64,000 bases of DNA from Thiothrix nivea DSM 5205 (GTDB lineage: Bacteria > Pseudomonadota > Gammaproteobacteria > Thiotrichales > Thiotrichaceae). Position 1 is the first letter of the stretch. Each line of letters begins with the position of its first letter. Shown here one piece after another: positions 7,888 through 16,411 of this stretch. The position numbers were made by a program, and so were the translations under genes. Under the pieces are notes generated by a model, which did no database searches, was not told where the DNA came from, and saw only the letters and a list, made by a program, of their open reading frames with translations. The stretch is from positions 2,483,693 through 2,547,692 of the forward strand of contig NZ_JH651384.1 in NCBI RefSeq assembly GCF_000260135.1, written 5' to 3'.

Positions 7888-8110
7888 CGGCGACAGGTTG
7901 TTTGCCCTGGATACGCTCAAAATCGCTGTCTTGCCCGACATTGGGCATGGCCGCCAGCACTTCGGCAAGGCTGCGTTTTTTCAAGGCCATCAATACCTCG
8001 CGCAGGATGGCGCGGTGCTCCATTTCGGCGCTCCTGCCATTGCGGGCGGCGCGCTGTTTGAGCGCTTCGATGATTTCAGGCTCCAGTTTGCGGACAATGA
8101 GGTCTGGCAT
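7874..8110 (-). CDS. Antitoxin, FitA/VapB-like ribbon-helix-helix
   Basis: The 78 residues begin MPDLIVRKLEPEIIEALKQ, a FitA-type ribbon-helix-helix DNA-binding domain, followed by GRSAEMEHRAILREVL. The C-terminal tail (AAMPNVGQDSDFERIQG) would wrap the toxin. Such antitoxins repress their own promoter as a complex with the toxin, and a 41-bp perfect palindrome lies just upstream. The order antitoxin-toxin-ribF suggests one transcript. Confidence 0.88.
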   Translation of the reverse strand: MPDLIVRKLEPEIIEALKQRAARNGRSAEMEHRAILREVLMALKKRSLAEVLAAMPNVGQDSDFERIQGKQPVADVFA

Positions 8111-8123
8111 GGCATTTTACCCT

Positions 8124-8164
8124 ACTCCAATACGATGCTATCAATGATAGCATCGTATTGGAGT
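8124..8164. promoter_or_regulatory. 41-bp perfect palindrome, probable antitoxin operator
   Basis: ACTCCAATACGATGCTATCA and its exact complement TGATAGCATCGTATTGGAGT flank a single A, ending 14 bp before the antitoxin start codon. Position and symmetry fit autoregulation by a ribbon-helix-helix antitoxin. The sequence is also a potential hairpin, but no T-run follows in the direction of either neighbouring gene. Confidence 0.7.
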
Positions 8165-8181
8165 TTATTAACAATAATTTT

Positions 8182-8336
8182 AGGTTCTTTGGGATCTCCC
8201 GTGGTTTCGCTTCTCTCTTGCTCTCGAATCAGCGGAAAACGCCAAGCTTGAGCTTACAAGTGGCTGATTTTAAATGAATTATTTGATTGCTTTTTATGCG
8301 AATAAACGCCTAACCACGGGAGATCCCAAAGAGCCT
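8182..8336. repeat. 155-bp MITE-like element with 25-bp inverted ends
   Basis: Left end AGGTTCTTTGGGATCTCCCG plus TGGTT; the right end is its complement with one mismatch (24 of 25). About 105 bp lies between the ends and codes for nothing. The ends resemble those of ISL3-family elements, many of which start GGCTCTTT or GGTTCTTT, so this could be a non-autonomous derivative. I found no clear 8-bp target repeat. It sits between the toxin-antitoxin operator and the trmL stop codon. Confidence 0.6.
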
Positions 8337-8345
8337 GTAAAAAAT

Positions 8346-8810
8346 CTAAATTAATTCCGCAAACTTTTGTTGCCGCAATGCTTCATACGTCACCACGGCC
8401 ACTGTGTTCGACAGGTTGAGGCTGCGGCTATCGGGCAGCATCGGCACGCGCAGTTTCATCTCATCTGGCAGGCTGAACAGTAATGGCTCCGGCAAGCCAC
8501 GGGTTTCGGGGCCGAACAACAACACATCGTCGGGCTGGAATGCTGCCTGCGTGTAAGGCTGATTAGCCTTGGTACTGAGGGCGAATACGCGCCGATCCTG
8601 CATGGCGTGGGCAAAGCTGGCAAAACTGTCATGTTCCTGCACGACCGCAAGGTCACGGTAGTCCAGCCCGGCGCGGCGTACCTGTTTTTCATCCAGTGAA
8701 AAACCCAGTGGGTGGATCAGGTGCAAACGGCAGCCGGTATTGGCGCACAAACGCATGATGTTGCCGGTATTGGGGGGAATTTCCGGCTGGTAGAGGGCAA
8801 TATCAAACAC
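8346..8810 (-). CDS. trmL: tRNA (cytidine/uridine-34-2'-O)-methyltransferase
   Basis: This SPOUT-class enzyme methylates the wobble ribose of tRNA-Leu isoacceptors. The 154-residue protein starts with GTG at 8810 ([20 protein letters not shown] follows), matching the usual TrmL N-terminus and length; the longer open frame upstream overlaps pyrC' and is not used. The SPOUT knot is seen as LLFGPETRGLP and PMLPDSRSLNLSNTVAVV. The start lies within the last codons of pyrC' (8-bp overlap), so it is probably the third gene of a pyrB-pyrC'-trmL operon. Confidence 0.92.
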   Translation of the reverse strand: MFDIALYQPEIPPNTGNIMRLCANTGCRLHLIHPLGFSLDEKQVRRAGLDYRDLAVVQEHDSFASFAHAMQDRRVFALSTKANQPYTQAAFQPDDVLLFGPETRGLPEPLLFSLPDEMKLRVPMLPDSRSLNLSNTVAVVTYEALRQQKFAELI

Positions 8811-10077
8811 TGAATACAGTCTTCCCTGCCAACAGGGTACGCTTGACGGCACCGTTGAAATTCCAGCCGCCAAATGGCGAATTTTTGCCATCGCTGCGCA
8901 TGGTGTTCAAATCCAGCTCCCATAAGGTATCTGGGGCGAACAGCACCAGATCGGCAGGCGCGCCCACGCTGATGCGCCCGGTTTTGCCGCCGATGATGCG
9001 GGCAGGCGTGGCGGTGACTTTACGCAAGGCTTCCGGCAGGGTCAGGACGCCCTCTTCCACCAGCCGCAAGGTCAGTGGCAGCAGGGTTTCCAGTGCGGAA
9101 ATGCCCGGCGCGGTCTGCTGGAACGGTGCCAGTTTGGCATCCACTTCATGCGGTTGGTGGTCAGAACAGATAGCGTCGATGGTGCCATCGGCCAGCCCTT
9201 CGCGCAGGGCTTCCTGATCACGGGCGGAACGCAACGGTGGCATCACATGGCACAGTGGGTTGAAGTCCACCACATCCACATCGGTGAGGAACAGTTGGTG
9301 GGCGGCCACGTCAGCACTGATGTCGAGGCCACTATCCTTGCCTTGGCGGATCAGGCGCACGCTCAGTTTGGCGGACAAACGGCAGAAATGCACCCGTGCC
9401 CCGGTATGGCTGGCCAGTGCCAGGGTTTGCGCCACTGCCACGGTTTCTGCCGCTGACGGAATGGCAGGCAAGCCCAAGCGTGCCGAGATTTCGCCCTCGT
9501 GCATGTAGCCGCTCGCTGCCAGCGCCTGTTCGGAGGGGTAAATGAACACGGTCAGGTCGTGGGTGGCGGCATATTCCATCGCCCGACGCAGGGTTTGCAG
9601 GTTATGGAATGGCTGTTGGCCGTTGGTGACGCCCACGCAACCGGCACGTTTGAGGCTGGCCATATTGCTGAGCTGTTCGCCTTTCAACCCCTTGGTCAGG
9701 TTGCCCAGCACTTCGACGTTGGCGAATTGCAGTTTGCGGTTGAGGTCGTCGATCAGCTTGACCTGGGCAGCACTGTCGAAATTGGCACCCGGTTCCGGCT
9801 GATAGCACAACGTGGTAATGCCGCTGGCAGCGGCGGCACGGGTTTCGCTTGCCAGGGTTGCCTTATGGTCAAGGCCGGGTTCGCGCAACCAGGCAGCGAG
9901 GTCAACAGCGCCGGGGAACAGCCATAAGCCGCTGGCGTCGATTTCTTCGTCGGCGGAAATGGCGGCGTTGGCCTCGGTCAGGGCAGCGATCTGGCCATTA
10001 TTGACCAGCAGGTTGCGCAGGCCATCCAGCCCGCTGGCAGGGTCGATGATACGGGCGTTGCGGATCAGCAGGCTCAT
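8803..10077 (-). CDS. pyrC': Dihydroorotase-like, catalytically inactive PyrC'
   Basis: The 424 residues have the amidohydrolase fold of type I dihydroorotase, but the metal-binding HxH is lost. Where active enzymes read DxHxHLREPG, this protein reads [10 protein letters not shown] (A61 and W63 replace the histidines). Some later motifs remain ([17 protein letters not shown]). In Pseudomonas such a PyrC' forms a structural complex with PyrB and is needed for its assembly; the same role is inferred here. Its ATG overlaps the pyrB stop as ATGA. A separate active dihydroorotase should exist outside the window. Confidence 0.9.
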   Translation of the reverse strand: MSLLIRNARIIDPASGLDGLRNLLVNNGQIAALTEANAAISADEEIDASGLWLFPGAVDLAAWLREPGLDHKATLASETRAAAASGITTLCYQPEPGANFDSAAQVKLIDDLNRKLQFANVEVLGNLTKGLKGEQLSNMASLKRAGCVGVTNGQQPFHNLQTLRRAMEYAATHDLTVFIYPSEQALAASGYMHEGEISARLGLPAIPSAAETVAVAQTLALASHTGARVHFCRLSAKLSVRLIRQGKDSGLDISADVAAHQLFLTDVDVVDFNPLCHVMPPLRSARDQEALREGLADGTIDAICSDHQPHEVDAKLAPFQQTAPGISALETLLPLTLRLVEEGVLTLPEALRKVTATPARIIGGKTGRISVGAPADLVLFAPDTLWELDLNTMRSDGKNSPFGGWNFNGAVKRTLLAGKTVFSV

Positions 10078-11072
10078 GCTGCACCTCCCGCCTGTGGCCC
10101 CATGATCATGGACATGACCGCCATGCGCACGGCGATGCCGTTGGTGACCTGCTCCAGAATGACAGATTGTGGGCCATCCGCCACCCGCGAGTCGATTTCC
10201 ACCCCACGGTTGATGGGGCCAGGGTGCATGACGATGGCGTCGGGTTTGGCAAGTTGCATCCGCTCCTCGGTCAGGCCGTAGAGTTTGAAGAATTCGCGTT
10301 CGGAAGGCAGCAGCGCAGTCTGCATCCGCTCACGTTGCAGGCGCAGCATAATGACGACATCCACGTCCGCAATGCCCTCTTCCATGTGATGGAACACGTT
10401 CACGCCCATTTTTTCCACCCCGGCAGGGATCAGGGTCTTGGGCGCGATCACCCGGACTTCGCCGGTAGCCAACGTGGTCAGGGCGTGGATTTGCGAACGC
10501 GCTACCCGCGAATGCAGCACGTCGCCGACAATGGCGACTTTGAGCGGCTGGAAACTGCCTTTTTTCTGGCGGATGGTAAACATGTCCAGCATCGCCTGGG
10601 TGGGGTGGGAATGACGCCCATCACCTGCGTTCAGCACGCTGATGTGAGGCGCGCAGTAACGGGCGATGAAATGCGCCGCACCCGCGTGTTCATGCCGCAC
10701 CACGAACATGTCGGCATTCATCGCCTCCAGGTTGCGCACCGTATCCAGCAGGGTTTCGCCCTTGGAGGTGGAGGAGGTGCGGATGTCGAGGTTGGTCACG
10801 TCCGCGCCTAGCCGCTGGGCAGCGATTTCAAAAGTGACGCGGGTACGGGTGGAATTCTCGAAAAACAGGTTCATCACCGTCTTGCCGCGCAGCAGGGGGG
10901 CTTTTTTCTGCTGTTTGTTGGGCAAAGTGACGAACTGTTCGGCGCGGTCGAGGATTTCTTCCAGCAACAGCGGCGGCAGACCTTCAACGGTCAGGAAATG
11001 TTTCAGTTTGCCATCCTTCGTCAGTTGCATACGGGATGGCAGCGGCCCGGGGGACAGGTGTGCGTGGAGCAT
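10074..11072 (-). CDS. pyrB: Aspartate carbamoyltransferase catalytic subunit
   Basis: PyrB joins carbamoyl phosphate and aspartate in pyrimidine synthesis. The 332-residue protein has the carbamoyl-phosphate loop [13 protein letters not shown], the block [31 protein letters not shown] and [12 protein letters not shown]. Length and N-terminal extension match the Pseudomonas class that pairs with PyrC' and has no PyrI. ATG at 11030 would also give a plausible start ([12 protein letters not shown]). It is first in the pyrB-pyrC'-trmL run and divergent from ispH. Confidence 0.95.
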   Translation of the reverse strand: MLHAHLSPGPLPSRMQLTKDGKLKHFLTVEGLPPLLLEEILDRAEQFVTLPNKQQKKAPLLRGKTVMNLFFENSTRTRVTFEIAAQRLGADVTNLDIRTSSTSKGETLLDTVRNLEAMNADMFVVRHEHAGAAHFIARYCAPHISVLNAGDGRHSHPTQAMLDMFTIRQKKGSFQPLKVAIVGDVLHSRVARSQIHALTTLATGEVRVIAPKTLIPAGVEKMGVNVFHHMEEGIADVDVVIMLRLQRERMQTALLPSEREFFKLYGLTEERMQLAKPDAIVMHPGPINRGVEIDSRVADGPQSVILEQVTNGIAVRMAVMSMIMGPQAGGAA

Positions 11073-11187
11073 TCATGCACTCGCTTTTATTTTGAACACT
11101 TGAGGTGGGGCTATCTTACAAGGTTGCGCCCCCAAAACGAATAGCGTAGCTTAGCTTTCCTGTAACAAACGACCAGTGGGAACCCTC

Positions 11188-12126
11188 ATGCAAGCCATCC
11201 TCGCCAATCCGCGCGGCTTTTGCGCCGGTGTTGACCGCGCTATCGAAATCGTCGACCGGGCGCTGGAAGTGCTCGGCGCGCCCGTCTACGTGCGTAATGA
11301 AGTCGTGCATAACCGCTTTGTGGTCAACAACTTGCGCGATAAGGGTGCAGTGTTCGTACAGGAACTCGACGAGGTGCCGGATGATGCCACCGTAATTTTC
11401 AGCGCCCACGGCGTTTCCCGCGCAGTGCAGGAAGAAGCGAAACGGCGCGGGTTGAAAGTGTTCGACGCCACCTGTCCGTTAGTCACCAAGGTGCATATCG
11501 AAGTCACCCGTTACAGCCGTGAAGGGCGCGAAACCATCCTGATTGGCCACAAGAACCACCCCGAGGTCGAAGGTACCATGGGGCAATACGATACCTCGTT
11601 GGGTGGTGCGGTTTACCGGGTCGATTCCCCCGAGGAGGTGGCGGAACTGCATGTCAACAACCCTGATAAGCTGGCCTTTGTCACCCAGACCACGCTGTCG
11701 GTGGATGACGCCTCCATCGTGATTGATGCCCTGCGTGCCCGTTTCCCCGCCATTATCGGGCCAAAAAAGGATGACATCTGCTATGCCACCCAGAACCGTC
11801 AGGATGCGCTGAAAAAGCTGGCTGATGAAAGCGATTTGATCCTGGTGGTCGGTTCCCCCAACAGCTCCAACTCCAACCGTTTGCGCGAAATTGCCGAGAA
11901 GCGCGGTACGACCGCCTACCTGATCGACGGCGCGGAAGACATCCGTGACGAGTGGCTGCAAGGCAAGCGCAGCATTGGCGTAACCGCTGGCGCATCCGCC
12001 CCGGAAGTGCTGGTGGAAGGCGTGATCGCACATTTGCGGGCGCGTGGCGCACAGGTCAAGATGCAGGATTCCGGCATTAATGAAAACGTGTCCTTTGTAC
12101 TGCCGAAGGCACTACGCCGCGGCTAA
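11188..12126 (+). CDS. ispH: 4-hydroxy-3-methylbut-2-enyl diphosphate reductase
   Basis: IspH (LytB) performs the last step of the MEP isoprenoid pathway with a [4Fe-4S] cluster. Cluster cysteines are visible in [14 protein letters not shown] (C12), [12 protein letters not shown] and [13 protein letters not shown] and HG motifs ([18 protein letters not shown]) and [11 protein letters not shown] bind the substrate. ATG at 11188 is chosen over GTG at 11176 because it gives the standard N-terminus with C12 and has GGGA upstream; the product is 312 residues. It is divergent from pyrB. Confidence 0.95.
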   Translation: MQAILANPRGFCAGVDRAIEIVDRALEVLGAPVYVRNEVVHNRFVVNNLRDKGAVFVQELDEVPDDATVIFSAHGVSRAVQEEAKRRGLKVFDATCPLVTKVHIEVTRYSREGRETILIGHKNHPEVEGTMGQYDTSLGGAVYRVDSPEEVAELHVNNPDKLAFVTQTTLSVDDASIVIDALRARFPAIIGPKKDDICYATQNRQDALKKLADESDLILVVGSPNSSNSNRLREIAEKRGTTAYLIDGAEDIRDEWLQGKRSIGVTAGASAPEVLVEGVIAHLRARGAQVKMQDSGINENVSFVLPKALRRG

Positions 12127-12143
12127 ATGGCTAAGCCCAGTTT

Positions 12144-12734
12144 TCAGGAACGTGCAAAGCGCAGCAGCGGTGCAATATCGTGCCGGTCTGCTGCCCGTAA
12201 TGCAGCAATATAAGCGTCGCGGATATTGCCTGCATCGCCCAGTGGATAACCTCCTCCCCAGCTAAAGCGCGGCAGGCCCAAACGTTGGATCAGCAAATCA
12301 GCCATTAGACGTGCATGGCGTCCGTTGCCGTTGGGGAATGGGTGAATCATGACCAACTGATGGTGGAACCGCACGGCCAACTCGTCTGCGGAAAAGATCT
12401 GGTACTCCATTTGATAGTGGGTGTTATCCAGCAGATTACGTACTTGCATCCCTACCTGCATCCAGTCCACGCCGATATTTTTGTTGGTGGAACGAAAAGT
12501 GCCCGCCCATTTCCAGGTCTGGTCAAACATGCGCTGGTGCAATTCACGCACAAACCTTTCCTCCAGCAGGTCGCGCTTGCTTTGCCTGGTTGCCCACAAT
12601 TCACCGTGCAGGATATTGGTCTGCTCCCAGGTGTTCAGGTCGCCTTGGGTAGTGATATGTCCAGCCAGCAAACCTTCGGCTTCGTCGGGGTCTAGCGGTG
12701 TAGCGCCGGGCGGGTAAATAAAGTTCACTTCCAT
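12144..12734 (-). CDS. Fic-domain protein, 'mobile mystery protein B' type
   Basis: The 196 residues contain the complete Fic active site HPFPNGNGRHARLMAD, matching HPFx(D/N)GNGRxxR, so it should transfer AMP or another nucleotide to a protein hydroxyl group. The N-terminal part with FIYPPGATPLDPDEAEGL is characteristic of the family annotated as mobile mystery protein B. I saw no clear inhibitory (S/T)xxxE(G/N) helix within it. It overlaps the upstream helix-turn-helix gene by 10 bp; the two travel together in many genomes. Target and function are unknown. Confidence 0.85.
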   Translation of the reverse strand: MEVNFIYPPGATPLDPDEAEGLLAGHITTQGDLNTWEQTNILHGELWATRQSKRDLLEERFVRELHQRMFDQTWKWAGTFRSTNKNIGVDWMQVGMQVRNLLDNTHYQMEYQIFSADELAVRFHHQLVMIHPFPNGNGRHARLMADLLIQRLGLPRFSWGGGYPLGDAGNIRDAYIAALRAADRHDIAPLLRFARS

Positions 12735-13186
12735 AACTCCCGTCGGGAGCCTTCCAGCAGTTCCTTGGCCAATTGCTTGATTTGCTTGTCTGTGAAAGCC
12801 TGATAGACAGCCTGATCTTCCAGCATCATAGAATGCGCTACCGGCAAAACCCGTTCGCGGGCAAGTTGTTCCGCACGTTGCTGCAGCATGTCTTCGAGGG
12901 ATTGGCGGGGGATCAGCGCATACTTCAGTTCACAATCCAGCGCCTCGGCAAGTTTGCGCAAGGACGCCAGGGTGATGGCGTCATCGGCTTCCGCTTTTTC
13001 CAGGTTGCGGACACCTGCATCAGTTATGCGGAGCCGCTTGGCCAGAGCCACAGAAGTCATCCCCAGTGCTTCACGGATACTGCGAATCCAGCCACTGGCA
13101 GGGCGGGAAGGCAAGCCGACATTCCGCCACTTTTCCAATGCGGTGCTGGTTTGCTGTAATTTAAGTTCGCGGAATGCCTGTTTCAT
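12725..13186 (-). CDS. Helix-turn-helix protein, 'mobile mystery protein A' type
   Basis: The 153 residues have an XRE-type helix-turn-helix (GMTSVALAKRLRITDAGVRNLE), unusually placed after an N-terminal helix (LQQTSTALEKW) and the segment RPASGWIRSIREALG. This arrangement and the following Fic gene are typical of mobile mystery protein A. It probably represses the pair and may restrain the Fic enzyme, by analogy with toxin-antitoxin modules. The AT-rich region upstream holds an 18-bp palindrome. Confidence 0.8.
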   Translation of the reverse strand: MKQAFRELKLQQTSTALEKWRNVGLPSRPASGWIRSIREALGMTSVALAKRLRITDAGVRNLEKAEADDAITLASLRKLAEALDCELKYALIPRQSLEDMLQQRAEQLARERVLPVAHSMMLEDQAVYQAFTDKQIKQLAKELLEGSRRELWK

Positions 13187-13248
13187 AGGGTTAAATAGAA
13201 AAGTTATGAATTTTGATTTTATAAAATAAAAAAAGTTAAAGCTATCAT

Positions 13249-13266
13249 TTTTATTTTAAAATAAAA
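13249..13266. promoter_or_regulatory. AT-only palindrome upstream of the HTH/Fic pair
   Basis: TTTTATTTTAAAATAAAA is an 18-bp perfect palindrome in the 216-bp divergent gap between the HTH gene and the GH13 gene. It may be an operator or only AT-rich promoter DNA. The gap is far richer in A and T than its surroundings. Confidence 0.3.
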
Positions 13267-13402
13267 TTTTTAGGTATCTTTTTTTGTGTGCTGGTACTAT
13301 ACCCTTGTTCCAGTGACAATCAGGGGTGTAAACGTAGTGGTTTTGGCCTGTTATTTGCCTGTCCATTCCATGATTCAACTGGAAAAACAAGGATGAAGGC
13401 TC

Positions 13403-15151
13403 ATGGGGTATGAACAAACCGAAGCCGAACGCTTCCAGAACCTGCTGGAACATCTGGGCTTCCTGTACGGCGATGAAACGGCAGTCGAGGTCTGGAAGGA
13501 ATTGCTTACCCTGATAGACAAACACCGCACTGCCTCTGGCTGTAAGCCCTACAAGGTGCGTTGGGATGAGCAGGATATAGTGCTGATCACTTACGGCGAC
13601 AGTATCCGCAACCCCGCCGAAAAAGCTGCTTTGCGCACCCTGAAAGGCTTTGCTGACCGCTGGTTGCAGGAAGCTTTCAATGTGATCCACCTGCTGCCGA
13701 TCTTTCCCTACACTTCGGATGACGGGTTTTCCGTGGCGGATTTCCGTTCGGTACGCACCGATTTGGGGAACTGGCAGGATGTCAGCGAACTCGGCAGGCA
13801 TTTCAGCCTCATGTTCGACTTCGTGTTGAACCACTGTTCGCGTGTCAGCCTATATTTTGCCGATTTCCGCGCCAACCGGGAGCCATACATCGACTTTTTC
13901 ATTTACGAAGACCCGGACAAGGATTGGTCGCAAGTGGTGCGCCCGCGCAGTTCCCCGTTGCTGACTGAAATCCCCACCCGCGAGGGGATGCGCCATGTGT
14001 GGACAACCTTCAGCGCCGACCAGGTAGACCTGAATTACCGCAACCCGCGCGTGCTGCTGGAAATGCTCGACATCCTGCTGTTCTACATTGGCCAGGGTTC
14101 ACGCATTACCCGGCTGGATGCCATCGCCTTCCTGTGGAAAGAGGCAGGCACCAGTTGCCTGCACCTGCCACAAACCCACACCGTGGTCAAACTGATGCGC
14201 GATGTGGCGGAACTGGTTTGCCCCGGCGCACTGCTGCTGACCGAAACCAATGTGCCGCACACGGAAAACATCAGCTATTTTGGCCAGGGCGATGAAGCAC
14301 ACATGGTGTACCAGTTCAGCTTGCCTCCCCTGCTGCTGCACGCCATCCATACTGGTAGCACCCAGTATTTGTACCAGTGGTTGCGGAACCTGTCGCCGCC
14401 GCCGGAGGGCTGCACCTATTTCAACTTCACCGCTTCCCACGACGGTATCGGCGTGCGTCCGCTGGAAGGTTTGCTGCCGCCGGATGAATTGCGCCAGTTG
14501 CTGGACGATATGCGTGCCAAGGGGGCGTATGTCTCCACCCGGCGCAATACTGACGGCAAGAATGTGCCGTATGAAATTAACATCACCTATTTCGACGCCT
14601 TCCGCAATTCCGGCAACCGCTCTGCGCCGTGGCAGGTGTCACGTTTCCTGCTGTCACAGACGGTGGCGCTGTCGATGCGCGGGATTCCGGGCATTTATAT
14701 CCACTCACTACTGGCCACCCCCAATGACTACGAGCGGGTGGAAGTGACCGGCGCGACCCGCTCCATCAACCGTCACCAGTGGGATGAGGATGAGCTGGAA
14801 GCCTTGCTGGAAGTGCCGGAAAGCAGCACCAGCCTGTTGTTGCGTGAGTATCTGCGGCGCATCCGCCTGCGCCGCGCCCAGGCCGCGTTCCACCCCGATG
14901 GTTTACAGGAAGTGGTGGATGTGGGTGACCAGTTGCTGATGTTGATCCGTGCCGCGCCGGATCATTCGCAAAAGATCGTGGCGCTGTTCAATTTCACCAA
15001 AACGCCGCGCAAGCTGGATATGCATCGGGTGCAGGCAGTATTGGGCGACCCCGGCCAGTGGTGGGATGTGCTGTACGATTGCCCGCCTGAGCACGATACG
15101 GATGGCTTGCTGCTCAAGCCGTATGACTGCCATTGGCTGACCCCGCGCTAA
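13403..15151 (+). CDS. GH13_18 phosphorylase, probably glucosylglycerate phosphorylase
   Basis: The 582 residues belong to the sucrose phosphorylase-like branch of GH13. Catalytic residues are the nucleophile in RITRLDAIAFLWK (D239), the acid/base in LLTETNVPH (E281) and the stabilising Asp in ASHDGIGVRPLEG (D347). The segment AGTSCLHLPQTH is typical of GH13_18. Substrate is inferred from context: the convergent genes 3 bp away make glucosylglycerate, so phosphorolysis of glucosylglycerate to glucose-1-phosphate and glycerate fits best, as for E. coli YcjM and its Meiothermus homologue. Sucrose or glucosylglycerol remain alternatives. AAGGATGAAGG precedes the start. It is transcribed alone, towards the glycogen operon. 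Confidence 0.78.
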   Translation: MGYEQTEAERFQNLLEHLGFLYGDETAVEVWKELLTLIDKHRTASGCKPYKVRWDEQDIVLITYGDSIRNPAEKAALRTLKGFADRWLQEAFNVIHLLPIFPYTSDDGFSVADFRSVRTDLGNWQDVSELGRHFSLMFDFVLNHCSRVSLYFADFRANREPYIDFFIYEDPDKDWSQVVRPRSSPLLTEIPTREGMRHVWTTFSADQVDLNYRNPRVLLEMLDILLFYIGQGSRITRLDAIAFLWKEAGTSCLHLPQTHTVVKLMRDVAELVCPGALLLTETNVPHTENISYFGQGDEAHMVYQFSLPPLLLHAIHTGSTQYLYQWLRNLSPPPEGCTYFNFTASHDGIGVRPLEGLLPPDELRQLLDDMRAKGAYVSTRRNTDGKNVPYEINITYFDAFRNSGNRSAPWQVSRFLLSQTVALSMRGIPGIYIHSLLATPNDYERVEVTGATRSINRHQWDEDELEALLEVPESSTSLLLREYLRRIRLRRAQAAFHPDGLQEVVDVGDQLLMLIRAAPDHSQKIVALFNFTKTPRKLDMHRVQAVLGDPGQWWDVLYDCPPEHDTDGLLLKPYDCHWLTPR

Positions 15152-15154
15152 GCC

Positions 15155-16375
15155 TCAATTACCGGCGTTGTCCCGTTCCACCGCTTCCAGCAGACGTTGT
15201 GGCAAGTCGGGGATCGCACTGAACACCCGCCGCCAGTTGGGGATGAAGGGCGTTTCCAGCGGCTTGTTCAGGTACTTGCTGCCTGCGTCGAGGATGGCGG
15301 CGGAGAACAGTTCCACCGATTGTTCTTCGGCGTGGATGTCCAGCTTCAGGCCGTTGATGTGCGCATCGGCGTCGTAGCGTTGCAGCATGTCCAGTGCTTC
15401 GCGCAGGTAGACGGCTTTGAGGGTGCGGAAAAAGGCTTCGTCCATCACCACCCCTTCTGTGCCCAGCTTGCGGAAAATGGCTTTGCCGATTTCATAGCTC
15501 ATGCGTGCCAAGCCGCCGCTGTAGTCATCGTTGCCAATGTCCTGATGCTTGTGGTCGTAATTGTCGGCAATGTCGACCTGACAGACGCGGCGGTTACTCA
15601 TGTTGCGGAAGGTTTCCGACAGGATGCCAACTTCCAGCCCCCAGTCGCTGGGGATGCGGATAGCACCCAACAGGTCGGAACTGAGCGCGAACTCCCCGGA
15701 TAGCGGGTAGCGGAAGGAACTCATGAATTCTAGATAGTCGCTGCTGCCCAGCATTTTTCGCAGCGAGTCCAATAGCGGGTGCACGAACAGGCGCGTCACG
15801 CGGCCACTCAGCTTACCAGCGGCGTTGATGCGTGCGTAATAGCCCTTGCAGAATTTAAAATCCAGCGCCGGGTTGGCGATCGGGTAAAACAGGCGTGCCG
15901 GAATTTCCCGCGAATAAGTGAGGATGTCACAATCATGCAGCGCCACCGCACGGCTGTTGTTGGCAGCCATGATGTAGCCGATGCAGTACCAGACATTACG
16001 CCCCTTGCCCAGTTCGGTGGGGCCGAGTGCTTCCGCTTCCAGCTCGGCGGCGATGGCTTGCAGGCGCGGGCCGTCATTCCACAGGATGCGCTTGTCCTGC
16101 GGCAGACGGGCGAAAAAGTCGCGGGCAAAGTGGAACTGTGCCTCATCCGCCCGATCCAGCCCGATCACGATCTGGTTGATGTAATCGGCGTGCTGCAATT
16201 CGTCGAGAATGTTGCTGAGCGCAGGGCCTTCCAGTTCGGAAAACAAAGAAGGCAGGATCAGGGTCATGGGGTTGCGGCTGGCGAAAAGGCGCAATTCGCT
16301 TTCGATATGTTCCAGCGAGGAACCCGGCAGGCGGTGCAGGGTTGTGATGACGCCATCCTGTTTGAAGTCGGACAT
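15155..16375 (-). CDS. gpgS: Glucosyl-3-phosphoglycerate synthase (GT81)
   Basis: The 406-residue protein has the GT-A fold with the metal-binding DxD in ALHDCDILTYS (D148 and D150). Family features of GpgS are present in order: TELGKGRNVWYCIGY, SGRVTRLFVHPLL, RYPLSGEFALSSDLL, WGLEVGIL and CQVDIADNYDHKHQDI. It transfers glucose from a nucleotide sugar to 3-phosphoglycerate. Because glgC lies in the same operon, ADP-glucose is a plausible donor, although GDP- and UDP-glucose are used by relatives. It is the last gene of the long minus-strand operon, 36 bp after gpgP. The related mannosyl enzyme cannot be fully excluded. Confidence 0.82.
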   Translation of the reverse strand: MSDFKQDGVITTLHRLPGSSLEHIESELRLFASRNPMTLILPSLFSELEGPALSNILDELQHADYINQIVIGLDRADEAQFHFARDFFARLPQDKRILWNDGPRLQAIAAELEAEALGPTELGKGRNVWYCIGYIMAANNSRAVALHDCDILTYSREIPARLFYPIANPALDFKFCKGYYARINAAGKLSGRVTRLFVHPLLDSLRKMLGSSDYLEFMSSFRYPLSGEFALSSDLLGAIRIPSDWGLEVGILSETFRNMSNRRVCQVDIADNYDHKHQDIGNDDYSGGLARMSYEIGKAIFRKLGTEGVVMDEAFFRTLKAVYLREALDMLQRYDADAHINGLKLDIHAEEQSVELFSAAILDAGSKYLNKPLETPFIPNWRRVFSAIPDLPQRLLEAVERDNAGN

Positions 16376-16411
16376 ATTGTTCCCCTTGTTTGATGGTTAT
16401 GCGTGCGCCTG

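Noticed and set aside
13256-13834. Open frame of 192 codons on the minus strand
   Set aside because: Most of it is antisense to the GH13_18 gene, whose catalytic motifs fix the true frame; the rest lies in AT-rich promoter DNA.
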